Source: Rhizobacter sp.
GTDB lineage: Bacteria; Pseudomonadota; Gammaproteobacteria; Burkholderiales; Burkholderiaceae_C
Length of the DNA stretch: 64,000 bases
Assembly: GCA_019635355.1 (NCBI GenBank)
Contig: JAHBZQ010000001.1
Location: forward strand, 5,146,001 to 5,210,000
Reading direction: 5' to 3'
Part shown: piece after piece, positions 48,595 through 56,577 of the stretch
How the letters are laid out: every line of letters begins with the position of its first letter
How positions within the stretch are numbered: the stretch's first letter is position 1
The notes under the pieces: generated by a model
What the model saw: only the letters and a program-made list of their open reading frames with translations
What the model was told of the DNA's origin: nothing
Database searches by the model: none
Program-made: the position numbers and the translations under genes

Positions 48595-51500
48595 ATGTCG
48601 TCCTCGCCATCCGCTTCCCGCATCGGCCTGCCCGGCTATGCCGAGCTGCACTGCCTCAGCAACTTCAGCTTCCTGAGAGGGGCGTCGCACCCCGAGCAGC
48701 TGATCGAGCGCGCGATCGCCCTGGGCTACAGCGCACTCGCCCTCACCGACGAATGCTCCCTCGCCGGGGTGGTGCGCGCCCACCATGCGGCGAAGGCGCA
48801 TGGTGATTTCCACCTCGTCATCGGCAGCGAGATGCGCCTGCACCTGCCGCAATCAGGCGCGCCGCACGCCCACCTGGTGCTGCTCGCGCAGACGATGCGC
48901 GGCTACGCCAATCTCTCGCGCTGGATCACCGCGGCACGCAATCGCGCCGAGAAAGGCCACTACCTCGCGCACCCCGGTGACCTGGAAGGCAAGATTCCCA
49001 CCGCGGCCGAATTGGCGGGCTTGCCCGGGTGTCTGGGCCTGCTGGTGCCGCACGCGAGCCAGCCGTTCCAGGAGATCCTGGCCCACGCGCATTGGCTCAA
49101 GACCTGGCTGCAAGACCGCGCCGCCATCGCGCTCGAGCTGCACAACCGGCAGGGTGACGCCACGCTGGTGTCGACCGTGCAACGTGTCGCCGAGCACACC
49201 GGCCTGCCCATCGTGGCGGCGGGCGGCGTGCTGATGCATGTGCGTTCGCGCAAGCCCTTGCAGGATGTGCTCACCGCCACCCGGCTGAACCGCCCTCTGG
49301 CGCAATGCGGCCACGAGCTGGCGCCCAATGCCGAGACGCACATGCGGCGGCGCATGCGGCTGGCGCGCCTGTACCGCGAGGAGTGGATGGCCCGCAGCGT
49401 CGAATGGGCGAAGAAGTGCAGCTTCAAGCTCAGCGAGCTCAAGTACACCTACCCCCAGGAGCTGGTGCCACCCGGAGAAACGGCCATCAGCCACCTGCGC
49501 AAGCTCACCCTGGCAGGTGCGCGGCGACGGTATCCACGCGGCTTGTCTGACAAAAACCTCGACCAGATCGAGCAGGAGCTCGCCCTCATCGAGAAGAAGA
49601 AGTACGAGCCCTACTTCCTCACGGTGGCCGACATCGTCTTGTGGGCGCGTGAGCAGGGCATTCTGTGCCAGGGGCGTGGCAGCGCGGCCAATTCACTGGT
49701 CTGCTTCTGCCTGGGCGTGACCGAGGTGAACCCCGAGCGTGGCGCCCAGCTGCTCTTCGGCCGGTTCATCAGCGACGAGCGCAACGAGCCCCCCGACATC
49801 GACATCGACTTCGAGCACCAGCGCCGCGAAGAAGTCATCCAGCACATCTACGCCAAATACGGCCGCCATCGCGCCGCGCTCACCGCGGTCGTCATCCGCT
49901 ACCGCCCGCGCTCGGCCTTGCGCGACGTGGGCCGTGCCCTCGGCATCGACCTGCAGCGCATCGAGGCCGTCTCCAAGAGCGTGCAGTGGTTCGACATGAG
50001 CGTCGAAGACGAGCGCTTGCGCGCGTGCGGCTTCGACCCGCAATCGCCGCTCATTCGCCTCTGGCTTGAGCTCACGCACCAGCTCATCGGCACGCCGCGT
50101 CATCTGAGCCAGCACCCGGGTGGCTTCGTCATTGCGTCCGACGAGGTGTCGAAGCTGGTGCCGGTCGAAAACGCAGCGATGCCCAACCGAAGCGTCATCC
50201 AGTGGGAAAAAGACGACCTCGAATCGCTGGGCCTGATGAAGGTCGACATCCTCGCGCTCGGCATGCTGAGCGCGCTCAGGCGCTCGCTCGAATTCCTGGC
50301 GCGCAAGCTGGGCCGGCCTGTCGAGATGCACCAGTTCCCTGACGGCGAGACCGACCCCACGTGGGACATGATCTGCGCCGCCGACACCGTGGGCGTGTTC
50401 CAGATCGAGAGCCGTGCGCAGATGAGCATGCTGCCGCGGCTGCGGCCGCGTGTGTACTACGACCTGGTGGTCGAAGTGGCGATCGTGCGGCCGGGGCCCA
50501 TCCAGGGCGGCATGGTGCACCCCTACCTGAAGAACCGCCGTCTTCCCGACGACCAGATCGAATACCCCGGCAAGCTCAAGATCGCTCTCGGCCGCACGAA
50601 AGGCGTGCCCATCTTCCAGGAGCAGGTGATGCAGATCGCCATCCTCGCGGCCGACTTCACCGAGGGCGAAGCCGACCGGCTGCGCCGCGCGATGGCCGCG
50701 TGGAAGCGCAGCGGCGACATCGCCAAATTCCATGACGATCTCGTCAACCGCATGGCGAAGAACGGCTACGACCGGGACTTCGCCGAGCGCATCTTCAAGC
50801 AGATCGAAGGCTTCGGCGAATACGGCTTCCCCGAGAGCCACGCCGCCGGCTTCGCGCTCCTCGCCTACGCCAGCAGCTGGCTCAAGTGCCACCACCCCGA
50901 TGCCTTCCTCGCCGGCCTGCTCAACAGCCAGCCGATGGGCTTCTACGCGCCGGCGCAGCTGGTGCGAGACGCCCGTGCGCATGGCGTCGAGGTGCGCGAG
51001 GTCGACGTGAACATCAGCACCTGGGAGGCTTCGCTCGAAGGCCTGCCGCTTTTCCTGGACGGGCACCTCGACCCCGCAAGAGCGCACGGCGCCACATCGT
51101 TCAGCGCACCGCTGCAGCCGGTGCGCCTGGGGCTCAACATGGTGTCAGGCCTGTCCGTCGACGCGGCCGAGCGCATCTTTACCGCCCGCGCCAATGCGCC
51201 GTTCGTCAACGTCGAAGACCTCGCGCGCCGTGCCGCGCTCAATGCCCACGAGCTCAAGGCCCTGGCGCAGGCCAATGCCCTGAAGCCGCTCGCGGGCCAC
51301 CGCCACCAGGCCGCATGGGTCGTGGCGGGCATCGACACGCGCCCCACGGCGCTGCTGCGCGCCACGCGCGTGCATGAAGCGCCGGCCGTGCTCGCACCAC
51401 CGGCCGAGTTCGACGACATGCGCGCCGACTACCAGTCGCTCGGCCTCACGCTCGGCCGCCACCCGCTCGCGATGCTGCGCGAGCAGCTGCGCGCCTTCAA

Positions 51501-51834
51501 GGTCGAGACGGCCGCCACGCTGCGCACCTACCCGAGCGGCCGCCTGGCCCGCGCGAGCGGCATCGTCACCCACCGGCAGCGCCCGCCCACGGCCAACGGC
51601 ACCATGTTCATCACGCTGGAAGACGAGACCGGCGCGATCAACGTCATCGCCTGGCCGAAGGTGGTCGAGACGCAGCGCCAGCCGCTGCTCGCCTCACGCC
51701 TGATGACGGTCTACGGCCAATGGCAGCGCGAGGGCGACGATCGTTTCGCGGTGATGCACCTGGTGGCCGCCAAGGTGATCGACCACACGCACTTGCTCGC
51801 CGGGCTCGAAAGCCGCAGCCGCGATTTCAAGTAG
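48595..51834 (+). CDS. dnaE2: Error-prone DNA polymerase DnaE2
   Basis: 1079 aa. N-terminal PHP domain (YAELHCLSNFSFLRGASHPE), polymerase core with PDIDIDF (about residues 398-404) and SQHPGGFVI, then an OB fold (about 980-1020, GTMFITLEDETGAINVIAWP). DnaE2 copies damaged DNA with low fidelity, usually with ImuA and ImuB. Here no imuA or imuB lies upstream; intI does, 57 bp away with no terminator or LexA box between, so co-transcription from the intI promoter is possible. Confidence 0.95.
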   Translation: MSSSPSASRIGLPGYAELHCLSNFSFLRGASHPEQLIERAIALGYSALALTDECSLAGVVRAHHAAKAHGDFHLVIGSEMRLHLPQSGAPHAHLVLLAQTMRGYANLSRWITAARNRAEKGHYLAHPGDLEGKIPTAAELAGLPGCLGLLVPHASQPFQEILAHAHWLKTWLQDRAAIALELHNRQGDATLVSTVQRVAEHTGLPIVAAGGVLMHVRSRKPLQDVLTATRLNRPLAQCGHELAPNAETHMRRRMRLARLYREEWMARSVEWAKKCSFKLSELKYTYPQELVPPGETAISHLRKLTLAGARRRYPRGLSDKNLDQIEQELALIEKKKYEPYFLTVADIVLWAREQGILCQGRGSAANSLVCFCLGVTEVNPERGAQLLFGRFISDERNEPPDIDIDFEHQRREEVIQHIYAKYGRHRAALTAVVIRYRPRSALRDVGRALGIDLQRIEAVSKSVQWFDMSVEDERLRACGFDPQSPLIRLWLELTHQLIGTPRHLSQHPGGFVIASDEVSKLVPVENAAMPNRSVIQWEKDDLESLGLMKVDILALGMLSALRRSLEFLARKLGRPVEMHQFPDGETDPTWDMICAADTVGVFQIESRAQMSMLPRLRPRVYYDLVVEVAIVRPGPIQGGMVHPYLKNRRLPDDQIEYPGKLKIALGRTKGVPIFQEQVMQIAILAADFTEGEADRLRRAMAAWKRSGDIAKFHDDLVNRMAKNGYDRDFAERIFKQIEGFGEYGFPESHAAGFALLAYASSWLKCHHPDAFLAGLLNSQPMGFYAPAQLVRDARAHGVEVREVDVNISTWEASLEGLPLFLDGHLDPARAHGATSFSAPLQPVRLGLNMVSGLSVDAAERIFTARANAPFVNVEDLARRAALNAHELKALAQANALKPLAGHRHQAAWVVAGIDTRPTALLRATRVHEAPAVLAPPAEFDDMRADYQSLGLTLGRHPLAMLREQLRAFKVETAATLRTYPSGRLARASGIVTHRQRPPTANGTMFITLEDETGAINVIAWPKVVETQRQPLLASRLMTVYGQWQREGDDRFAVMHLVAAKVIDHTHLLAGLESRSRDFK

Positions 51835-51864
51835 AACGAACAGAGAGAAGAGACTGCCGCCCGC

Positions 51865-52545
51865 TCAGGCCATCTCGGGCGCACCCACGGGCGCCGCCTT
51901 GCGAGACTTCGAGCCACCGCCGCGCTTGGGCGGCATGGTCATCTCGAGCGTGGCGTCATGGCGTGGCGCGATCTCGGCGCCGCGCAGCACGTGCTTGAGT
52001 TCGCGCGCACCGCCCATCACCACGATCAGGTTGCAGCCCGCCTGGCGCAGGTTGCGTGGGCTCTTCGCTTCGGGCAGCCACAGGATCGCGGTCGCTCCCC
52101 AGGCCTCGGCGGCCTGCATCAGCGGGCCGACCGGGTCGTGCTTGAACTTCTTGCCGTGCGGGCCCACCAGCAGCGACTCGCCGATCAGCGGGTCGTTCCA
52201 CTCGGCTTCCGGGAAGCCCTGGATGTCGATCACGAAGCGCACGCCGTCCGAGCGGATCACCGCCACCGGGATCACGCCGCCGTTGGGCACGCTCTTGTCG
52301 AAGCGCACCGCCCACTGCGTGGGGAAATTGATGGAGCGCCGCGCACGCCGCAACACCCGCTGCGGGCGCTCGCGCAATTCCGCCACGACGATGAGCGCGA
52401 GGCCGAGCAACGACACCGCAATGCCCGCGCTCATGAGCTGCCAGCCGTCGCTCCACGCGAGGCGGGCGAATTCCAGCCCGCCCACGAAACACGCGAGGCC
52501 GAGCGTCATCTGGGCGAGCCAGGAAACGGAGGTCTTGGAGTTCAT
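51865..52545 (-). CDS. Membrane protein with nuclease-like domain, hypothetical
   Basis: 226 aa from ATG (MNSKTSVS) at 52545. Two membrane helices (about residues 8-28 and 34-53), then a domain with VIRSDGVRFVIDIQGFPEAE and AWGATAILWLPEAK, faintly like NERD-type nuclease domains, and a Lys/Gly-rich tail. Convergent with dnaE2. Confidence 0.68.
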   Translation of the reverse strand: MNSKTSVSWLAQMTLGLACFVGGLEFARLAWSDGWQLMSAGIAVSLLGLALIVVAELRERPQRVLRRARRSINFPTQWAVRFDKSVPNGGVIPVAVIRSDGVRFVIDIQGFPEAEWNDPLIGESLLVGPHGKKFKHDPVGPLMQAAEAWGATAILWLPEAKSPRNLRQAGCNLIVVMGGARELKHVLRGAEIAPRHDATLEMTMPPKRGGGSKSRKAAPVGAPEMA

Positions 52546-52798
52546 CTCGAATGGGTGGGTTGAGGAAGGGGAGGCGGAAACGAAAGGCCACGACGAGTAA
52601 CGAATTCTGTCGATGGTGACCGCTCGAACAAGGGGCGAATTCCACACTTCATCCGAGATCGCACGCCCGGCCAGAAAAAGCGGGGAGGGAGTTTCCCGCA
52701 TGCGATGTGCGGGCCCACTGGCATTCGCGGCGACGTTCCGACGACGGGCACTCGGGCTTTCGATGCCGTATCGAAGCCCGTTCCGGCAGAATCCGTGC
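52546..52798. promoter_or_regulatory. Divergent intergenic region
   Basis: 253 bp between divergent genes; must hold both promoters but no clear -35/-10 pair or operator stands out. Confidence 0.35.
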
Positions 52799-53650
52799 AT
52801 GAGTGCACAAGCCGTGACCCCTGAGCTGCGCCAATGGATCGTCGACCAGGCCAAGGCGGGCCGTCCGCCCGATGAAGTCCTGAAATCGATGATGGCCAGC
52901 GGCTGGCAGGAAGACGTGGCGCTGGCCGCGCTGGAAGACACCCTGTCGGGTTTCCTGAAGGAGCACGCCAAGGCCAACAACCTGCCCGAGCCCGTGATGG
53001 TGCCCGAGCCCGACCTGCTGGGCGCGCCGGCCTCGATCGTCGTCGACGGCCACGAGGTGCAGATCCTCATGACGATGCGCAACCCGCGTGTCATCGTGTT
53101 CGGCAACCTGCTCACGCACGACGAGTGCGATGCACTCATCGAGCTCGCCAAGCCGCGGCTCGCACGTTCCGAGACGGTCGTCACCACCACCGGCGGCAGC
53201 GAGGTCAACACCGCGCGCACGAGCGACGGCATGTTCTTCGGCCGGGGCGAACATGCGCTGTGCTCGCGCATCGAGACGCGCATCGCCAAGCTGCTCAACT
53301 GGCCCGTCGAGAACGGCGAGGGCCTGCAGATCCTGCACTACCGCCCGGGCGCCGAATACAAGCCCCACTACGACTACTTCGACCCTGCACAACCTGGCAC
53401 GCCCACCATCCTCAAGCGCGGCGGCCAGCGGGTGGGCACGGTCGTGACCTACCTCAACACGCCCGAGGGCGGTGGCGGCACGACCTTCCCCGACGTCAAC
53501 GTCGAGGTCGCGCCGATCAAGGGCAACGCGGTCTTCTTCAGCTACGACCGCCCGCACCCGATGACGCGCACGCTGCACGGCGGCGCGCCGGTGGTGGCCG
53601 GCGAGAAATGGGTGGCCACCAAGTGGATGCGGGAAGGGCGCTTTGAGTGA
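52799..53650 (+). CDS. 2OG-Fe(II) oxygenase, prolyl 4-hydroxylase type
   Basis: 283 aa from ATG (MSAQAVTP) at 52799. An N-terminal helical region, then the double-stranded beta-helix: His-x-Asp in KPHYDYFDPAQ (about residue 190), distal His in TRTLHGGAPV (about 258) and the 2-oxoglutarate Lys in GEKWVATKW (about 269). Hydroxylates proline or another side chain with 2-oxoglutarate and O2; the target is unknown. Its stop overlaps the next gene by 8 bp. Confidence 0.9.
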   Translation: MSAQAVTPELRQWIVDQAKAGRPPDEVLKSMMASGWQEDVALAALEDTLSGFLKEHAKANNLPEPVMVPEPDLLGAPASIVVDGHEVQILMTMRNPRVIVFGNLLTHDECDALIELAKPRLARSETVVTTTGGSEVNTARTSDGMFFGRGEHALCSRIETRIAKLLNWPVENGEGLQILHYRPGAEYKPHYDYFDPAQPGTPTILKRGGQRVGTVVTYLNTPEGGGGTTFPDVNVEVAPIKGNAVFFSYDRPHPMTRTLHGGAPVVAGEKWVATKWMREGRFE

Positions 53651-54704
53651 CGCGGCGCGCGTGGATGTGCTGCCGCTGGCGGGCATCCGCGTCGTCGACC
53701 TGACGCGCCTGCTGCCCGGGCCGCTGGCCACGAAGCACCTGCTCGAGCTGGGGGCCGAAGTCCTCAAGGTCGAAGGGCCCGCCGAACAAGGGCAGGACGA
53801 CGGCGCGCGCCACCTCGGCCGCACCGAGGGCGAGCGCGTGCGGGGTGAGCCGGCGCGCATGTTTCGCCACCTCAACGCCGGCAAGTCGCTGCACAGCCTC
53901 GACCTGCGCACGCCCGAAGGCCTGGCCGGCCTGCATGCGCTGCTGCAAGGCGCCGACGTGCTGGTCGAAGGCTTCCGCCCCGGCGTGATGGACCGCCTGG
54001 GCCTCGGCTGGAGCGCGCTCCACGCGCGTTACCCACGGCTCGTGATGTGCGCCATCAGCGGCTACGGTCAGCACAGCGCCTGGGCGCATCGTGCCGGCCA
54101 CGACCTCAACTACGTCGCAATGTCGGGCGTGCTGGAGCAGCTCGCCACGCACGAGGGCGAGGTCATCACGCCCAACTTCCAGATCGGCGACCTGATGGGC
54201 GGCACGCAGGCCGCGGTGCAGGGCATCCTCGCCGCGCTGCTGGCCGCGCAGCGCACGGGCCAGGGCCGCTTTGTTGACATCTCGATGACGCACGAGGTGC
54301 TGCGCCACCACGTGCTCGCCGGCATGGCGGTGCAACGCACCGGCCGCGCGCCCTTGCAGGGCCGCGACCTGCTCTCGGGCGGCGCGCCGTGCTACGGCGT
54401 CTACCCGACTGCCGATGCGCGCCATCTCGCGGTCGGGGCGCTCGAGCTGCCCTTCTGGCAGCGCCTGTGCCACACCCTCGGCCAGCCCGGATGGGCGCAA
54501 CAGCACTGGTCGCTCGGGCAGGCGGTGGGGAGCGAAGAGGCCATGGCCTTGCGCGCCGAGCTGGTGCAGCACTTCAAGCGCGAGCCGCTTGCGCACTGGG
54601 TTGCGCTCTTCGAGGGCGTCGACTGCTGCGTGACCCCGGTGCTGCGGCTGGACGAGGCGCTGGCGCACCCGCTCAATGCGGCCTACGCGCAACTATTTTC
54701 CTGA
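53643..54704 (+). CDS. CaiB/BaiF family CoA-transferase
   Basis: 353 aa from a TTG at 53643. Family III CoA-transferase pattern: LAGIRVVDLTRLLPGPLATK, then GADVLVEGFRPGVMDRLGLG and NPR-like VMCAISGYGQ. Moves CoA between carboxylic acids, with a catalytic Asp expected near residue 160 (HRAGHDLNYVAMSG). The substrate is unknown. It is translationally coupled to the oxygenase. Confidence 0.92.
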   Translation: MSDAARVDVLPLAGIRVVDLTRLLPGPLATKHLLELGAEVLKVEGPAEQGQDDGARHLGRTEGERVRGEPARMFRHLNAGKSLHSLDLRTPEGLAGLHALLQGADVLVEGFRPGVMDRLGLGWSALHARYPRLVMCAISGYGQHSAWAHRAGHDLNYVAMSGVLEQLATHEGEVITPNFQIGDLMGGTQAAVQGILAALLAAQRTGQGRFVDISMTHEVLRHHVLAGMAVQRTGRAPLQGRDLLSGGAPCYGVYPTADARHLAVGALELPFWQRLCHTLGQPGWAQQHWSLGQAVGSEEAMALRAELVQHFKREPLAHWVALFEGVDCCVTPVLRLDEALAHPLNAAYAQLFS

Positions 54705-54784
54705 GCACGGTCAACCGCCTCTTGCGAGGCCGCGTTGTGCCCCGGGAGCAAGACGCTCTCAACCCCTTTGCAAAGGAATATCCC

Positions 54785-54961
54785 GTGAACAAGATCATCG
54801 CTGCCCTGGTTGCCGCCACCTTCTCGCTCGGCGCTTTCGCCCAAGCCGCTTCGGCTCCCGCTGCCGACGGCAAGCCGGCTGCCGCCAAGGCTGAGAAGAA
54901 GGCCAAGGCCAAGAAGGCCAAGGCCGCCAAGGCTTCGAAGAAGGCTGCTTCGGCTGCCTGA
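54785..54961 (+). CDS. Small Lys/Ala-rich exported protein
   Basis: 58 aa from a GTG at 54785 with AAGGAA upstream. A signal peptide (IIAALVAATFSLGAFAQAA) is followed by a repetitive KKAKAKKAKAAKASKKA tail, histone-like in composition. Similar short proteins are common in Burkholderiales chromosomes; the role is not clear. Confidence 0.72.
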   Translation: MNKIIAALVAATFSLGAFAQAASAPAADGKPAAAKAEKKAKAKKAKAAKASKKAASAA

Positions 54962-54981
54962 GCTTCCGAGCTCAAAGACGA

Positions 54982-55006
54982 AACCCGGCCTTGGCCGGGT
55001 TTTTTC
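54982..55006 (+). terminator. Rho-independent terminator
   Basis: AACCCGGCC-TT-GGCCGGGTT followed by a T run; ends the small exported protein gene. Confidence 0.88.
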
Positions 55007-55027
55007 ATGGGCGCTTGGCCTCGCTTG

Positions 55028-55549
55028 TCAGGCGCGGCGCCGTGTCGGCGGGTGCTCGGTCAGCTCGCCGGGTTGTGTGATCGGGTTGAGGCCGGCAAAC
55101 GGCCGGCTGTTGGCGATGCGCAGCCACTTGCGCTGCTCCCAGGTCTGCGGCCCTTCCAGCGGCCACTGCTCGATGCGCGATGCCAGCTCGCCGTGCGGCA
55201 CCCGGGTGTACGACGGCGCCCCGGGCCGCAGCAGCCAGACGCTTCGGCGCAGCCGGGCGGGCAGCGATGCCTTGCTCTCGGGCACCCAGTAGATGCACTG
55301 CTTCTCGGCCCAGAAATTCAGCCGCTCGAAGTTCACCCGGCCGGCGAAGCCGGTCTCGGCGGGCAGCAGCACGTATTCATCGGGCAGCTGCACCAGCGCA
55401 TAGCTCAGGTCGCCCGGCGTATCGCCATGACCGCGGTACGCGAAAACCACCCGCTCGATCTGAGCGGCGGGGAAACGGTCGACCTCCGTGTCATCGCGGA
55501 AGACGACCAGGTCCGGGCCTTGCCAAGCGGTGTGCCAAGGGGTGTGCAT
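55028..55549 (-). CDS. Conserved-looking hypothetical protein
   Basis: 173 aa from ATG (MHTPWHTA) at 55549. Starts with a beta-strand-rich half (GPDLVVFRDDTEVDRFPAAQ; ERVVFAYRGHGDTPGDLSYA), followed by a segment around FWAEKQCIYWVPE. No signal peptide. Not assigned. Confidence 0.75.
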   Translation of the reverse strand: MHTPWHTAWQGPDLVVFRDDTEVDRFPAAQIERVVFAYRGHGDTPGDLSYALVQLPDEYVLLPAETGFAGRVNFERLNFWAEKQCIYWVPESKASLPARLRRSVWLLRPGAPSYTRVPHGELASRIEQWPLEGPQTWEQRKWLRIANSRPFAGLNPITQPGELTEHPPTRRRA

Positions 55550-55697
55550 GTGACGTACTCCACAGTTACTGCCGAAAGTACAGGTTTTAGCGCATGCGCC
55601 GGGAAGTGCGCGACAACCTGCAAGCGGTGGAGGGCTTTTGCCCCCGCGCGCAAACCATTTGTGACAACTGCGCCCGCCTCCCGGCGGGCCGCGAGGG

Positions 55698-56351
55698 TCA
55701 GTACAGCTGCCCCGAGCGCAGCACCCGCACGCCGGGCTGGCCGCGGCCGACCTCGCGCAGGAGCGCTTGCGCGACCTGCCGTGCGGCGATCGGCCGCACG
55801 CTGCGCGGCAGCCAGCCGAGAAGCCGTGCGCCCCAGACCTCGCCACGGCGCACCGGCTGGCCGAGCTTCGTGCGGTCACCCACCAGCAGTGACGGTTGCA
55901 CGAACACCACGCTGTCGAAGCCGAGTGCGCTCACCGCTTCCTGCATCTCGCCCTTCACGCGGTTGTAGAACACGCCCGACGATGCGTTCGCACCCAGGGC
56001 CGAGACGACCCCCAGCCGCGTGGCCCCGGCCTGGCGCGCCGCGATGGCGGTGTTGACCACCGCATCGAAGTCGACCGCCCGAAAGGCCGCCTGCGACCCG
56101 GCCACCTTGATGGTGGTGCCGAGCGCGATGAACGCGTCGTCGACCGGCGGCAGCGAAGGCAGCGCCTGGAAGTCGACCACCTGCACCGCCAGGCGCGGAT
56201 CGGACGGCAGATCGGCCGTGGGCCGGCGTACCAGCACCTGCACGTGCGCATGGCGCTGCGAGGCCAGCAGCATCGGCAGCAGCTCGCGCCCGACGAGGCC
56301 GGTGGCGCCGGCGACGAGGGCGCGGCGAAGGGGAGGAGGCGAGGTGCTCAT
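55698..56351 (-). CDS. NAD(P)-binding oxidoreductase (atypical SDR)
   Basis: 217 aa from ATG (MSTSPPPL) at 56351. Rossmann start with G-A-T-G-L-V-G-R (ALVAGATGLVGRELLPMLL), and VVSALGANASSGVFYNRVKG containing the Y/N-x3-K region. Resembles the nucleoside-diphosphate-sugar epimerase-like YwnB/HIM1 group. Substrate unknown. Confidence 0.85.
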   Translation of the reverse strand: MSTSPPPLRRALVAGATGLVGRELLPMLLASQRHAHVQVLVRRPTADLPSDPRLAVQVVDFQALPSLPPVDDAFIALGTTIKVAGSQAAFRAVDFDAVVNTAIAARQAGATRLGVVSALGANASSGVFYNRVKGEMQEAVSALGFDSVVFVQPSLLVGDRTKLGQPVRRGEVWGARLLGWLPRSVRPIAARQVAQALLREVGRGQPGVRVLRSGQLY

Positions 56352-56577
56352 GAGGTTCCGGAGCTTATCGCCTGCGCCGATGGAAAGCGGGTGCAACCGG
56401 CGTGTCGGCTCGTGTGCCGATCCGGCCGGCCCTTCCGCGGGCCGTGCGCTGTGGCGCCCGGGCCGGGCGGGCCTGGCGCGGGTGTGGCGTCAGCCCTCGT
56501 CCTTACAGGCTGTAGTGGGCAGGCCCCCGGGGTGTCCCGAACAATCGGCGCCTGCCCAACTGACCCCCTTTCGCCCC

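Noticed and set aside
49693..51087. 464-codon minus frame within dnaE2
   Set aside because: Antisense shadow of a conserved polymerase gene.
52613..52798. N-terminal extension of the 2OG oxygenase
   Set aside because: The upstream codons are Arg-rich and unlike the family; ATG at 52799 gives the normal start.
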